From Phocoena phocoena (Eukaryota; Chordata; Mammalia; Artiodactyla; Phocoenidae): a stretch of 64,000 nucleotides of DNA. Position 1 is the stretch's first letter. Every line of letters starts with the position of its first letter. Where the stretch lies: positions 97,686,394 through 97,750,393 of the forward strand of contig NC_089228.1 of the NCBI RefSeq assembly GCF_963924675.1, in the 5' to 3' direction. The translations under genes were made by a program, and so were the position numbers. The notes under the pieces were generated by a model. It worked only from the letters and a program-made list of their open reading frames with translations. It had not been told where the DNA came from and did not search any database. Shown here one piece after another: positions 46,472 through 56,542 of this stretch.

Positions 46472-46550
46472 CTGATGCACTTTGTTATAAAGCAGAAACT
46501 AACACACCATTGTAAAGCAATTATACTCTAATAAAGATGTCAAAAAAACA
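46472..46550 (+). mobile_element. L1 3'-terminal snippet
   Basis: 'ctttgttataaagcagaaac ... cacaccattgtaaagcaatta ... aataaagatgt' is the last about 75 bp of a young L1 with an A-rich end, lying inside the older L1. Confidence 0.8.
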
Positions 46551-47399
46551 GAGTATAGGACATAGAGACTTCTCAACATATGCGGTTATTTCTTTGTTAC
46601 AAATAAATATAGTATACAGTAGCTAAATATAGAACATAGAAGATGCTAAATAAACATTTCTTAAATAAAAAACAACAACAACAGCAACAATTCAACAGTA
46701 TCAGGGAAATCATCCAAGAACAAAATGAGGAGTTCAACAAAGAGAAAACATAAAAAAGAACCAAATAGGACATTTGCCTTATTTGGAGTGGCCAAGACGG
46801 CAGAGCAGGAAGACGCTGAGCTCACTTCCTTTCATGGGCACAACAAAATTACAACTGTGTACAGAGCCACTGCTGATGAGAGAGACTGGAATCTAGCAGA
46901 AAAGATCTTCTACCACTAAAGGGATAAAGAAGGAACCACAATGAGATGGGTAGGAGGGGCAGAGACACGGTACCGTCAAGACCCACACGTGCAGGTGGAT
47001 GACCCGCAAATAGGATAATCACAAGTGCAACTGTCTGAGCCCCACGTCAGGCACCCCAGCTCAGGGGTCTGCACTGAGAAGATGAGCCTACAGAACACTG
47101 GCTTTAAGGCCAACGGGCTTTACCTTCAGGAGTCCCAGAGGGCTGTGGGAAATTGAAACTCCACTCGTTTCAACTGGGTGCGCCTAGAATCTCACACACT
47201 CCAGGACCCGGGGCAGAAGCAATCATTTGAAAGGAACCTCGGCCCGACCCACCTGCCGATCCTGGAGGGCCTCCCGGAGAGGCAGGAGGCAGTTTGAGGT
47301 CACACTGGGGTCACAGACACTGAGGCAGCCTTTTGGGGGAGCTCATTCTACCACGAGGACACGGGGGCTAGGAAGCACCATTTTGGAATTCTCCCTCTA

Positions 47400-48165
47400 G
47401 CTTCTTAGCGCAAGGACTGGCCCTGCCAGTTGGCCTATCACCACCAGTACTAGGATACCCCAGGCCAAGCAAGCAGCCAGGCGGAGACGCAGCTCTACCC
47501 ACCAACAGGCCTGCTATCTTAAGATCCCCTGAGCCCCAAGCCACCCTGGCAGCGACCCTGTCCACCAGAGGGCTCAGGACCCCACCCTGACACCAGTGAG
47601 CCAGCACTAGCCCTGGGCCCAGCCTCACTCACTAGGGAGCAGGCAGCAGCCCCAGGAACCCCCGGGCCCTGGGCCCATCCACCAGTGGCTGACACACAAA
47701 CTCATGGACCTCCAGGGCACCGCAGCCAGAGATCCTGGGATCTGGCTTTGCCCACCAGTGGGTGGGAGTCAGCCCTCGGGGCCCCTGGGTCTGGCCCCAT
47801 CCACGTACAGGCAGACATCAGCCACAGGACTGTCATAACCCCACAGCCTTCCATGTCAGGACATGGCCCAAACACCCGGAGGCCAGCACCGGCTCTGGGA
47901 CACCTTGGGCCCCTCAGCCAGCAGCCCCAGGATCTACCCCACCCACCAGTGGCTGAGACCAGTACTGGGGTTCCCTAGGGCCCTGCAGCCAGAGACTCTG
48001 GGTCCTGGTCCCGCCCACTCACAGGCCAACACCAGCCCCAGGATGCCCAGGGACTCGGCTCCACCCACCAGCAGACCGACCAGCTCTGAGATCCCTTGTA
48101 CGTACCCCTCAGCCAGTAGCACGAGGACCCAGCCCTGCTCAGCAGTGGGCCAGCATCATCTTTGA
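47400..48165 (+). repeat. Degenerate GC-rich tandem repeat in L1 leader
   Basis: Phrases like 'cccacccaccagtggctgag', 'gcccaccagtgggtggga' and 'cacaggccaacaccagcccc' recur every roughly 55-65 bp, about ten times, with heavy divergence. Confidence 0.65.
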
Positions 48166-48395
48166 GAGACCATGCAACCCACAGCCGGCCACGTTATCAA
48201 CCATCCACACCCACCAGGAGGTGAACTTACAACCAAGAATACTCTGCCTGGCAAGGCTTTCATTCAGATTTCACGGAGAGATTAAAAATTTTGCAGCAAA
48301 AGCTCATAGAAAAAGATATCAAATTTCTGGTTACGGGGCGGGGGGGTGCTGAGGGGGTGCAGGAGGATGGCAGGAGGGAGCACTGGAGGAAGGCT

Positions 48396-48642
48396 GTCAA
48401 AAAGTACAAACTTGTGGGCTTCCCTGGTGGCGCAGTGGTTGAGAGTCCGCCTGCCGATGCAGGGGACACGGGTTCACTCCCCGGTCCGGGAAGATCCCAC
48501 ATGCCACGGAGCGGCTGGGCCCGTGAGCCATGGCCGCTGAGCCTGCGTGTCTGGAGCCTGTGCTCCGCAACGGGAGAGGCCACAGCAGTGACAGGCCCGT
48601 GTACCGCAAAAAAATAAAAATAAAAAAGTATAAACTTGCAGT
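48396..48642 (+). mobile_element. Cetacean CHR SINE within nested L1
   Basis: A complete copy, with flanks aaaaagtacaaacttg and aaaaagtataaacttg. Confidence 0.95.
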
Positions 48643-48799
48643 TATAATAAATATAAATAAATAGTAGGGACATAATGTACAACATTACAAATATAATTAA
48701 CACTGCTGTATGTTATATATGCAAGTTAAGAGAGTAAATCCTAAGAGTTCTCATCACAAGAAAAAATTTGTTTCCATTTCTTTAATTTTGGTTGGGTTT

Positions 48800-49690
48800 T
48801 TTTGTTTGTTTTTCACATCTTTATTGGAGTATAACTGCTTCACAATGTTGTGTTAGCTTCTGCTGTACAACAAATTGAATCAGCCATACATATACATATG
48901 TCCCCATAGCCCCTCCCTCTTGAGCCTCCCTCCCACTCTCCCCAGCCCACCCCTCTAGGTGGTCACAAAGCACTGAGCTGATCTCCCTGTGCTATGCAGC
49001 TGCTTCCCACTAGGCATCCATTTTACATTTGGTAGTGTACATATGTCCATGCTACTCTCTCACTTCGTCCCAGCTTCCCCTTCATCCTGTGTCCTCAAGT
49101 CTCTTCTCTACGTCTGCATCTTTATTCCTGCCCTGCCACTAGGTTCACCAGTACCACTCTTTTAGTTTCCATATATATGCGTTAACATACGGTATTTGTT
49201 TTTATCTTTCTCACTTATTTCACTCTGTATGACAGATTCTAGGTCCATCCGCCTCATTACAAAAAACTCAATTTCGTTCCTTTTTATGGCTGAGTAATAT
49301 TCCATTGTATATATGTGCCACATCTTCTTTATCCCTTCATCTGTTGATGGACACTTAGGTTGCTTCCATGTCCTGGCTATTGTAAATAGTGCTGCAGTGA
49401 ACATTGTGGGACGGGTCTCTTTTTCATTCACAGTTTTCTCAGGGTATATGCCCAGTAGTGGGACTGCTGGGTCATATGGTAATTCTATTTTTATTTTTTT
49501 AAGGAACCTCCATACTGTTCTCCATAGTGGCTGTATCAATTTACATTCCCACCAACAGTGCAGGAGGGTTCCCTTTTCTCCACACCCTCTCCTGCATTTA
49601 TTGTTTGTAGATTTTTTGATGATGGTAATTCTGACTGGTGTGAGGTTTTGATTTGCGTTTCTCTAATGATTAGTCCTCCATCCTGACTCT
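48800..49690 (-). mobile_element. Third, young L1 3' fragment within nested L1
   Basis: The minus strand encodes the ORF2 C-terminus over about 125 codons ([35 protein letters not shown]), then the young 3' UTR. Host 3' UTR text stops at about 48790 ('tttaatttt') and resumes at about 49700. Confidence 0.9.
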
Positions 49691-50689
49691 GCCCCCCTTT
49701 TAATTTTATTTTTATATTAGATGGTGGATGTTCCCTAAAGTTACTGTGAGAATCATTTCAAGATGTATGTAAATCACATCATTATGTTGTCCATGTTAAA
49801 CTTACACGGTGCTGTGTATCAATTGTATCTCAATAAAATTTGGAAGAAGAAATAAAAATCGTTTAGAAAATAAAAAAGAACCAAACAAAAATTCTGGAGC
49901 TGTAGAATACAATGACTGAAATGAAGAATTCAAGAGAGAGCTCCAACAGCAGACGTGACCAATCAGAAGTGAGCTTGAAGACAGATCAACTGAAATTACT
50001 CAATCAGAGGAGCAAACAGGAAAAGGAATGAAAAAGACGTAAGTCATTCAATGTAGTTAACTGTCACTACAAACCTCCTTTTAAAAGACACACAGATGGC
50101 CAATAGGTACAAGAAAAGGTGCTCTATATCACTAATCATCAGGGAACTGTAAACTGAAACCACACTGAGATATCATCTCACACCTGTTAGCAACAAAAAG
50201 AGATGACAAGCGATGGTGAGGGTGTGGTGGAGCTTCAGGGCATTACTCCAGCTCAAATAAGCCAGACACAGAAAGACAAATACTGTGTGATCTCACTTAT
50301 ATGTGGAACCAAAAAAACCAACCTCATAGAAACAGAGAGTAGAATGATGGTTACCAGGGGCTGGGGGTATGGGGTGGAGGAAGTGGAGTGATGTTGGACA
50401 AAGGGTTACCAACTTCTAGTTTCGAGTTGAATCAGTCCTGGCAGTCTAACATAGATGATTATAGTTGATAATACTGTATTGTATATTTGAAAATTGCTAA
50501 ACGAGGAACTCTTAAATGTTCTCACCACACACACACAAAAAAAGGTACTTATGTGATGGAGGTTTTAGCTAATACTATGATAATAATTATTTTGCAATAT
50601 GTATCAAGTCAAAAAACCATATACCTTGAAAACTTACACAATGTTATATGTCAATTATATCTCAATACAGCCAGAAAAAACCCAAACAT

Positions 50690-50985
50690 ATCTCTTAAAT
50701 TCCCAGAATGTTCCCCATAGGGCCACACCTCATATGAGCATCCTTTTAATAGTCCAGTTTTCCATTGTCCAATCACCTGACCATATGACCAGGCCATTAG
50801 CTACTGCACATGAGTCAGTGAAAACCCAAATGTAGGAGCTTTTCCCATCGTTCAATTCTTCCATCGCTGCTAGGAAAATAGCCTGCAATTCAGCCCATTG
50901 AGCTGATTTATTCTTACTTTCTTTAATCGGTCTTTCCAGACAGGATACTGTTTATTCATCTTGCAACTGTCATCTGTAAACCAGG
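50690..50985 (-). pseudogene. ERV RNase H relic
   Basis: On the minus strand SAQWAELQA at 50906-50880 is followed in the same frame by a stretch containing FTDSCAVANGL, both conserved RNase H blocks of class I-like ERV pol. The frame stays open for about 50 codons, then stops. The rest of the domain lies beyond the L1, at 44533-44586. Confidence 0.75.
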
Positions 50986-51639
50986 CAGCTCTTTGCGGGT
51001 CAACTAACAGATGTTCATAGCGCCACTGGCCATGAGGCAGTAAGTCCCAGCAGTTCTTCAAGTGGTTCCAAAGTCAGTCATGGGGAAAAGCAGCTACCTG
51101 CTGTGGGCATGGTGAGTACCACCCTGCGTTCCCCTGGTAGCACGCTCCTGTGTAAACCATTTCCATTTTGTATGGAACTCCTCTGAGCACTGCCTTCCTT
51201 GTAAGAGTGTTTCTCTGACATCACCAGGACACTGTGGAGACTTCAGATTTCATGATTTTGGATGACCTACAGTTATTGAGGCAGTCCAAATCAATGCCCA
51301 ATAGCTCACTAGTAATTGTTTCTCAAATAATGTGTAAGGGGCAGGGGGCAGAATTTGGAAAATTTCTGGTCCAAAATCCCAATGGTTGCCACCAGTAGGT
51401 GCTCATGGGCTTATGCCATTGGCTCTGGTCTGCATGAGTGGGAGAGGCAGACACTTCCAAAATCATATTTGAGTGGGGATCCCAAGGGCCCAAAGGTGGT
51501 GAAAGAGCCATCGCGTTCTGTAATTCAGACACATCCTGCTTTTGTTCAGATCCTCAACTAGATACGGCTTTCCTCTGGGTGTTCTTACAGATAGGACCTA
51601 GTGTATTTCCAGATGCAGAATATGCATTCTCCAGAATCC

Positions 51640-52400
51640 AAATAAGCTAACAAAAGGCTGGGGGTTTGGTTGGGTTCTAAGGGTGAGTGGTGACAGCACT
51701 TTATTTTTTAGTCTCTTATGGAATATCTTGAATGGCTCTGGACCATGACATTCCTAAGAATTTCACGTTTTAGGCAGGCTCTTGGATCTTTGCTAGATTT
51801 ATTAACCAGCTTCAGTTGGTCACGTGATCCATCATGGCATTCAAGTCAGTCCTAGCTTGCTCTGCAGTTTCCAATATTTTCGTAATGTCATCAGTATGCT
51901 ATAATCTTACACTCAGGACCTGCAACAAGGCCAAATCCCTTCTGATCAAATTATGACAGTAAACTGGTGAGTTCAGGTAATGTTGCGACAGGACAGTGAA
52001 CACAAATTGGAGTTCTTCTCACATGACTACAGTTGGCTCTTTTTGAGTTTGAAACAGAGAAGAAAGCATTCTAGAGATTAATCAGAGTCGCAGTCTTCTT
52101 GAGCCTGTTGTATTTTTTGAGGGTGAAGCTGGGGCTGTGGGCAACACAACCTTAGTTAAGCCTCACTGGTCTGCTGTGAATCTTCAGGCACCATCCACCT
52201 TTTCCCTGTGCCACTCAGGGCTACTATGCAGAGCATTCATTGGTACCAGCCCGCCAGCTTCTAGCATGTCATTAATTAAAATGTTACATAATCTCCTTTT
52301 GCCAACCAGTTATTCTATATTGTTTTAAATCAACCACTGTGTGCGCTCAGCGGTCCTAAGGTTCCCAGCCATCATGTCCAATCAAGACCGGCCCGAGGGC
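51640..52400 (-). pseudogene. ERV reverse-transcriptase relic
   Basis: The minus strand has scattered RT-like blocks in more than one frame, such as NSPVYCHNLIRRDLALLQV followed by a degraded catalytic box reading TDDI. Several stops and shifts show long decay. It sits between the protease and RNase H remains in the correct pol order. Confidence 0.65.
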
Positions 52401-52429
52401 AAACTTACATGCCTTGTGTTTTACAAACT

Positions 52430-52830
52430 TAATTAGGAGAAGCAATGCCTAGTAGGACATAATATCCATCCCAATAATGCATTCAGGTATAGGAGCCATT
52501 ACCATTTCACATAAAATCTGTTTGAAAATCCCAATTTTCATTCAAACTTTCTTTCTTTTTTTTTTGGTAGTTCCACACTGCTTGCAGGATCTTGGTTCCC
52601 CAACCAGGTATTGAACCCAGGCCCTCAGCAGTGAGAGTGCGGAGTCCTAACCACTGGACCGCCAGGGAAGCTCCCAGGCTTTCACCTTAATCCCGTCAGC
52701 CATTGCATCTCCATCCTCCCCATCTAAACTTAGCTCACATTAAGACTTCACCAACAGGTTTCAGATTCACAGTGCACTGGGCCCCTGTGTCAAGGAGTCT
52801 CAGAAAATCTCCCCCTCTCACCTCCACCCC
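52430..52830 (-). pseudogene. ERV protease relic
   Basis: LLDTGAQCT at 52797-52771 on the minus strand contains the retroviral aspartic protease active-site triad Asp-Thr-Gly. After a SINE, PIPECIIGMDI at 52493-52461 is a conserved protease-end block and is followed by a stop. Confidence 0.75.
52545..52680 (-). mobile_element. Short tRNA SINE within the ERV protease
   Basis: The reverse complement starts 'gggagcttccctggcggtcc' and ends in an A-rich tail. It separates the active-site block from the protease C-terminal block. Confidence 0.85.
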
Positions 52831-52889
52831 CTCATTTTACCCACACATGGGCACAGGCCTTGGATCCCTGGCTAGGGGTGGGGCTGTCA

Positions 52890-53215
52890 GTCTTTATACA
52901 TCCGTCTATACACATATGCACATACAAGGATATTTGTTGTAGCATCACTCATAGTGGGAAAAAAAAGAAAACAGAGTGATTTTCAATTAGTAGGAGAATG
53001 ATTTAACGAACCATTCCATGTTTCATATGCACTCATGTGCACTAAGGACCAAGGAGTGTTAGGCATCCTTTTAAACGTTGATGAGAAAAAGCAAGATGAA
53101 GAAACACATTTACAATATGATCTCATTTTTGCAAATCGAAAGATAGCAAAAACCTGTATGTCTCTATCAGTATGTTAATAGTTATATGATTAAATGAGTA
53201 AGTATTATTATATCA
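52890..53215 (+). mobile_element. Old L1 3' fragment
   Basis: 'atttgttgtagcatcactcat', 'gattttcaattagtaggaga' and 'acaatatgatctcatttttg' follow old L1 ORF2-end/3' UTR order. Confidence 0.6.
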
Positions 53216-53545
53216 ACCAGGGTTCTTCGGATTTTTATTTTAACGTATTGGCTCATGCGACTGTGGGGCTGACAAGTCTGAAACCTTTAGGGCAGGGTGC
53301 CAGTCTGGTAACCCAGGTAGAATTTTGATGTTCCTGTCCTCAGGGGACCTCAGTTTTTGCTCTTAAGGTCTTCAAGATTGGATAAGGCACACCCACATTA
53401 TTGAGGGTAATCTCCTTTACCTAAAGTCAACTGATTGTAGATGTCAACATCTACAAAACACTTTAACAGCAACACCTAGACTAGTGTTTGATTAAATTAC
53501 TGGGTACTATAACCTACCCAGGTCGACACATCAAACTAACCATTG
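53216..53545 (+). mobile_element. Unnamed interspersed repeat
   Basis: 'attggctcatgcgactgtgg' through 'caaactaaccatt' resembles the family fragment at 36515-36655. Probably LTR- or DNA-element-derived. Confidence 0.45.
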
Positions 53546-53808
53546 AGAAGAAAACTAACCATATGAGAAGAAAAACATGGCAGTTACATGAGCTACCTTG
53601 GGTGGCTGAGGATGGAGGGAAAGTTAAGGCGGGGTGGGCGGGGAAGAGGAAGAAAAGAAGGAGTAACCAAGTGAAAACAGGGGGGGAGGCATATATCTGC
53701 TCACTTGATACACTGAGGGAGTACTATGTATTATCTGAGTATATATGCGTAAAGAAATTAAATATATTTTTACCAAAGAAAAGCAAACAATTTCCTCTTT
53801 TTCTACTT

Positions 53809-54040
53809 AAAAAGCTTCAAGTTCTGGGCTTCCCTGGTGGCGCAGTGGTTGAGAGTCCGCCAGCCGATGCAGGGGACGCGGGTGCATGCCCCGGTCCGGG
53901 AAGATCCCACATGCCGTGGAGCGGCTGGGCCCGTGAGCCATGGCCGCTGAGCCTGCGTGTCCGGAGCCTGTGCTCCGCAACGGGAGAGGCCACAGCAGTG
54001 AGAGACCCGCGTACCGCAAAAAAAAAAAAAAAGCTTCAAG
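53809..54040 (+). mobile_element. Cetacean CHR SINE
   Basis: A complete copy. The flanks aaaaagcttcaagttct and aaaaagcttcaagctcc are the target duplication. Confidence 0.95.
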
Positions 54041-54324
54041 CTCCACCACCCAGTTTCTCTTCATCTCCTCCTGTGAGGAAATATCTAGAGAGAATCTCTG
54101 CCCACAGGATCCTTGAAAAAGCAAACTTCCCACAGAGACCAAGGGGTGATTCTTGGTAGGATTTTGGAGTGCTGTCCCCTGCAAGTTCAGCCTCTGCTCG
54201 GCCAGCACGCAGCCCTTGTCTTCACCACATTCTACCATTTGCCAGCATCCCCTCCCCAAACCCCACAGCTGATCCATGGCTTTTATAGCTTCCCTCAAAA
54301 AGATGAGTGGGTGGGGCTTCCGGG

Positions 54325-54334
54325 AAGATGGCGG
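54325..54334 (+). promoter_or_regulatory. YY1-type site at the L1 5' end
   Basis: aagatggcgg, 12 bases after the element start. In known L1s a YY1 site here sets accurate transcription start. Confidence 0.75.
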
Positions 54335-55595
54335 AAGAGTAAGACGCGGAGCTCACCTTCCTCCCCACAGATACACCAGAAATACATCTACCCGTGGAAC
54401 AACTCCTACAGAACACCTACTGAACGCTGGCAGAAGACCTCAGACCTCCCCAAAGGCAAGAAACCCCCCACGTACCTGGAGGCGATTAAGAACGCTGCTT
54501 TAAGGAGCTCCAGAGACTGGCGCGAGCCGCGGCTAAAAGCGCGGACCCCAGAGACGGGCATGAGACGCTAAGGCTGCTGCTGCCGCCACCAAGAAGCCTG
54601 TGTGCGAGCACAGGTCACTCTCCACACCTCCCTTCCGCGGAGCCTGTGCAGCCCGCCACTGCCAGGGTCCCGGGATCCAGGGACAACTTCCCCGGGAGAA
54701 CGCACGACGCGCCTCAGGCTGGTGCAACGTCACGCCGGCCTCTGCCGCCGCAGGCCCGCCCCCCACTCCGAGCCCCTCCCTCTTCCCGGCCTGAGTGAGC
54801 CAGAGACCCGAATCAGCGGCTCCTTTAACCCCGTCCTGTCTGAGCAAAAAACAAACGCCCTCCAGCGACCTACACGCAGAGGCGGGGCCAAATCCAAAGC
54901 TGAGCCCCGGCAGCTGTGCGAACAAAGAAGAGAAAGGGAAATCTCTCCCAGCAGCCTCAGGAGCAGCGGATTAAAGCTCCACAATCAACTTGATGTACCT
55001 GCATCTGTGGAATACCTGAATAGACAACAAATCATCCCAAATTGAGGAGGTGGACTTTGAGAGCAAGATTTATGATTTTTTCCCATTTCCTCTTTTTCTG
55101 TGTGGATGAAAGGCTCTTGGTGCTGCAGCCAGGAGTCAGTGCTGTGCCTCTGAGGTGGGAGAGCCAACTTCAGGACACTGGTCCACAAGAGACCTCCCAG
55201 CTCCACATAATATCAAACGGCGAAAATCTCCCAGAGATCTCCAACTCAACACCAGCACCCAGCTTCACTCAACGACCAGCAAGCTACAGTGCTGGACATC
55301 CTATGCCAAACAACTAGCAAGACAGGAACACAACCCCACCCATTAGCAGAGAGGCTGCCTAAAATCATAATAAGTCCACAGACACCCCAAAACACACCAC
55401 CAGACGTGGACCTGCCCACCAGAAAGACAAGATCCAGCCTCACCCACCAGAACACAGGCACTAGTCCCCTCCACCAGGAAGCCTACACAACCCACTGAAC
55501 CAACCTCAGCCACTGGAGACAGACACCAAAAACAAAGGGAACTACGAACCTGCAGCCTGCAAAAAGAAGATCCCAAACACAGTAAGATAAGCAAA

Positions 55596-56484
55596 ATGAG
55601 AAGACAGAAAAACACACAGCAGATGAAGGAGCAAGATAAAAACCCACCAGAACTAACAAATGAAGAGGAAATAGGCAGTCCACCTGAAAAAGAATTCAGA
55701 ATAATAACAGTAAAGATGATCCAAAATCTTGGAAATACAATAGACAAAATGCAAGACACATTTAACAGGGACCTAGAAGAACTAAAGATGAAACAAACAA
55801 TGATGAACAACACAATAAATGAAATGAAAAATACTCTAGATGGGATCAATAGCAGAATAACTGAGGCAGAAGAACAGATAAGTGACCTGGAAGATAAAAT
55901 AGTGGAAATAACTACTGCAGAGCAGAATAAAAAAGAATGAAAAGAACTGAGGACAGTCTCAGAGACCTCTGGGACAACATTAAACGCACCAACATTCGAA
56001 TTATAGGGGTTCCAGAAGAAGAAGAGAAAAAGAAAGGAACTGAGAAAATATTTGAAGAGATTAGAATTGAAAACTTCCCTATTATGGGAAAGGAAATAGT
56101 TAATCAAGTCCAGGAAGCACAGAGAGTGCCATACAGGATAAATCCAAGGAGAAATACGCCAAGACACATATTAATCAAACTGTCAAAAATTAAATACATA
56201 GAAAACATATTAAAAGCTCAAGGGAAAAACAACAAATAACACACAAGGGAATCCCCATAAGGTTAACAGCTGATCTTTCAGCAGAAACTCTGCAAGCCAG
56301 AAGGGACTGGCAGGACATATTTAAAGTGAGGAAGGAGAAAAACCTGCAACCAAGATTACTCTACCCAGCAAGGATCTCATTCAGATTTGATGGAGAAATT
56401 AAAACCTTTACAGACAAGAAAAAGCTGAGAGAGTTCAGCACCACCAAACCAGCTCTACAACAACTGCTAAAGGAACTTCTCTAG
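55596..56484 (+). pseudogene. L1 ORF1 (RNA-binding chaperone), frameshifted
   Basis: L1 ORF1p normally forms a trimeric coiled-coil RNA chaperone. Here the N-terminal and coiled-coil part (MRRQKNTQQMKEQDK ... ITEAEEQISDLEDKIVEI) is open to 55940. A frameshift at about 55928-55936 moves the frame. The RNA-recognition part (RDLWDNIKRTNIRIIGVPEEEE) then runs to a stop at 56239 caused by a second indel near 56218. The C-terminal domain remains readable in another frame to 56484. Original length would be near 300 codons. Confidence 0.9.
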
Positions 56485-56542
56485 GCAAGAAACACAAGAG
56501 AAGGAAAAGACCTACAATAACGAACCCAAAACAATTAAGAAA

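Larger units (their letters stand above)
46767..49870 (+). mobile_element. Second L1 nested in the old L1
   Basis: The 5' UTR starts near 46780 ('gagtggccaagacggcagag'). A GC-rich VNTR-like leader lies at 47400-48160. An ORF1-end block follows ('accaagaatactctgcctgg') near 48230, then a 3' UTR ('aacactgctgtatgttatat', 'ttgtatctcaataaaatttgg'). The flanks aaaaaagaaccaaa at 46752-46765 and about 49873-49886 are the target duplication in the older L1. ORF2 is absent. Confidence 0.75.
44587..50690 (+). mobile_element. Old L1, internally deleted, host of further insertions
   Basis: The 5' end carries a YY1-type caagatggcgg at 44598-44608, expected in the first bases of a mammalian L1 5' UTR. 5' UTR text continues to about 46470. 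L1 ORF1-like text resumes at 46680-46766 and 49871-50040 around an inserted L1. The 3' part, 50070-50690, shows 'tatatgtggaaccaaaaaaacc' and 'caattatatctcaatacagcc'. Most of ORF1 and ORF2 is missing. Confidence 0.7.

Noticed and set aside
53488..54159. 223-codon open frame crossing a CHR SINE
   Set aside because: The central third is SINE sequence including its A-tail (poly-Lys), and the flanks have no domain. The same SINE peptide appears in many places in the window.
55343..56167. 274-codon open frame antisense to L1 ORF1
   Set aside because: It is the reverse of the A-rich L1 leader and ORF1. The product is a low-complexity Ser/Phe/Leu-rich shadow with no domain. Antisense L1 ORF0 is known in primates, but its position and sequence do not match.
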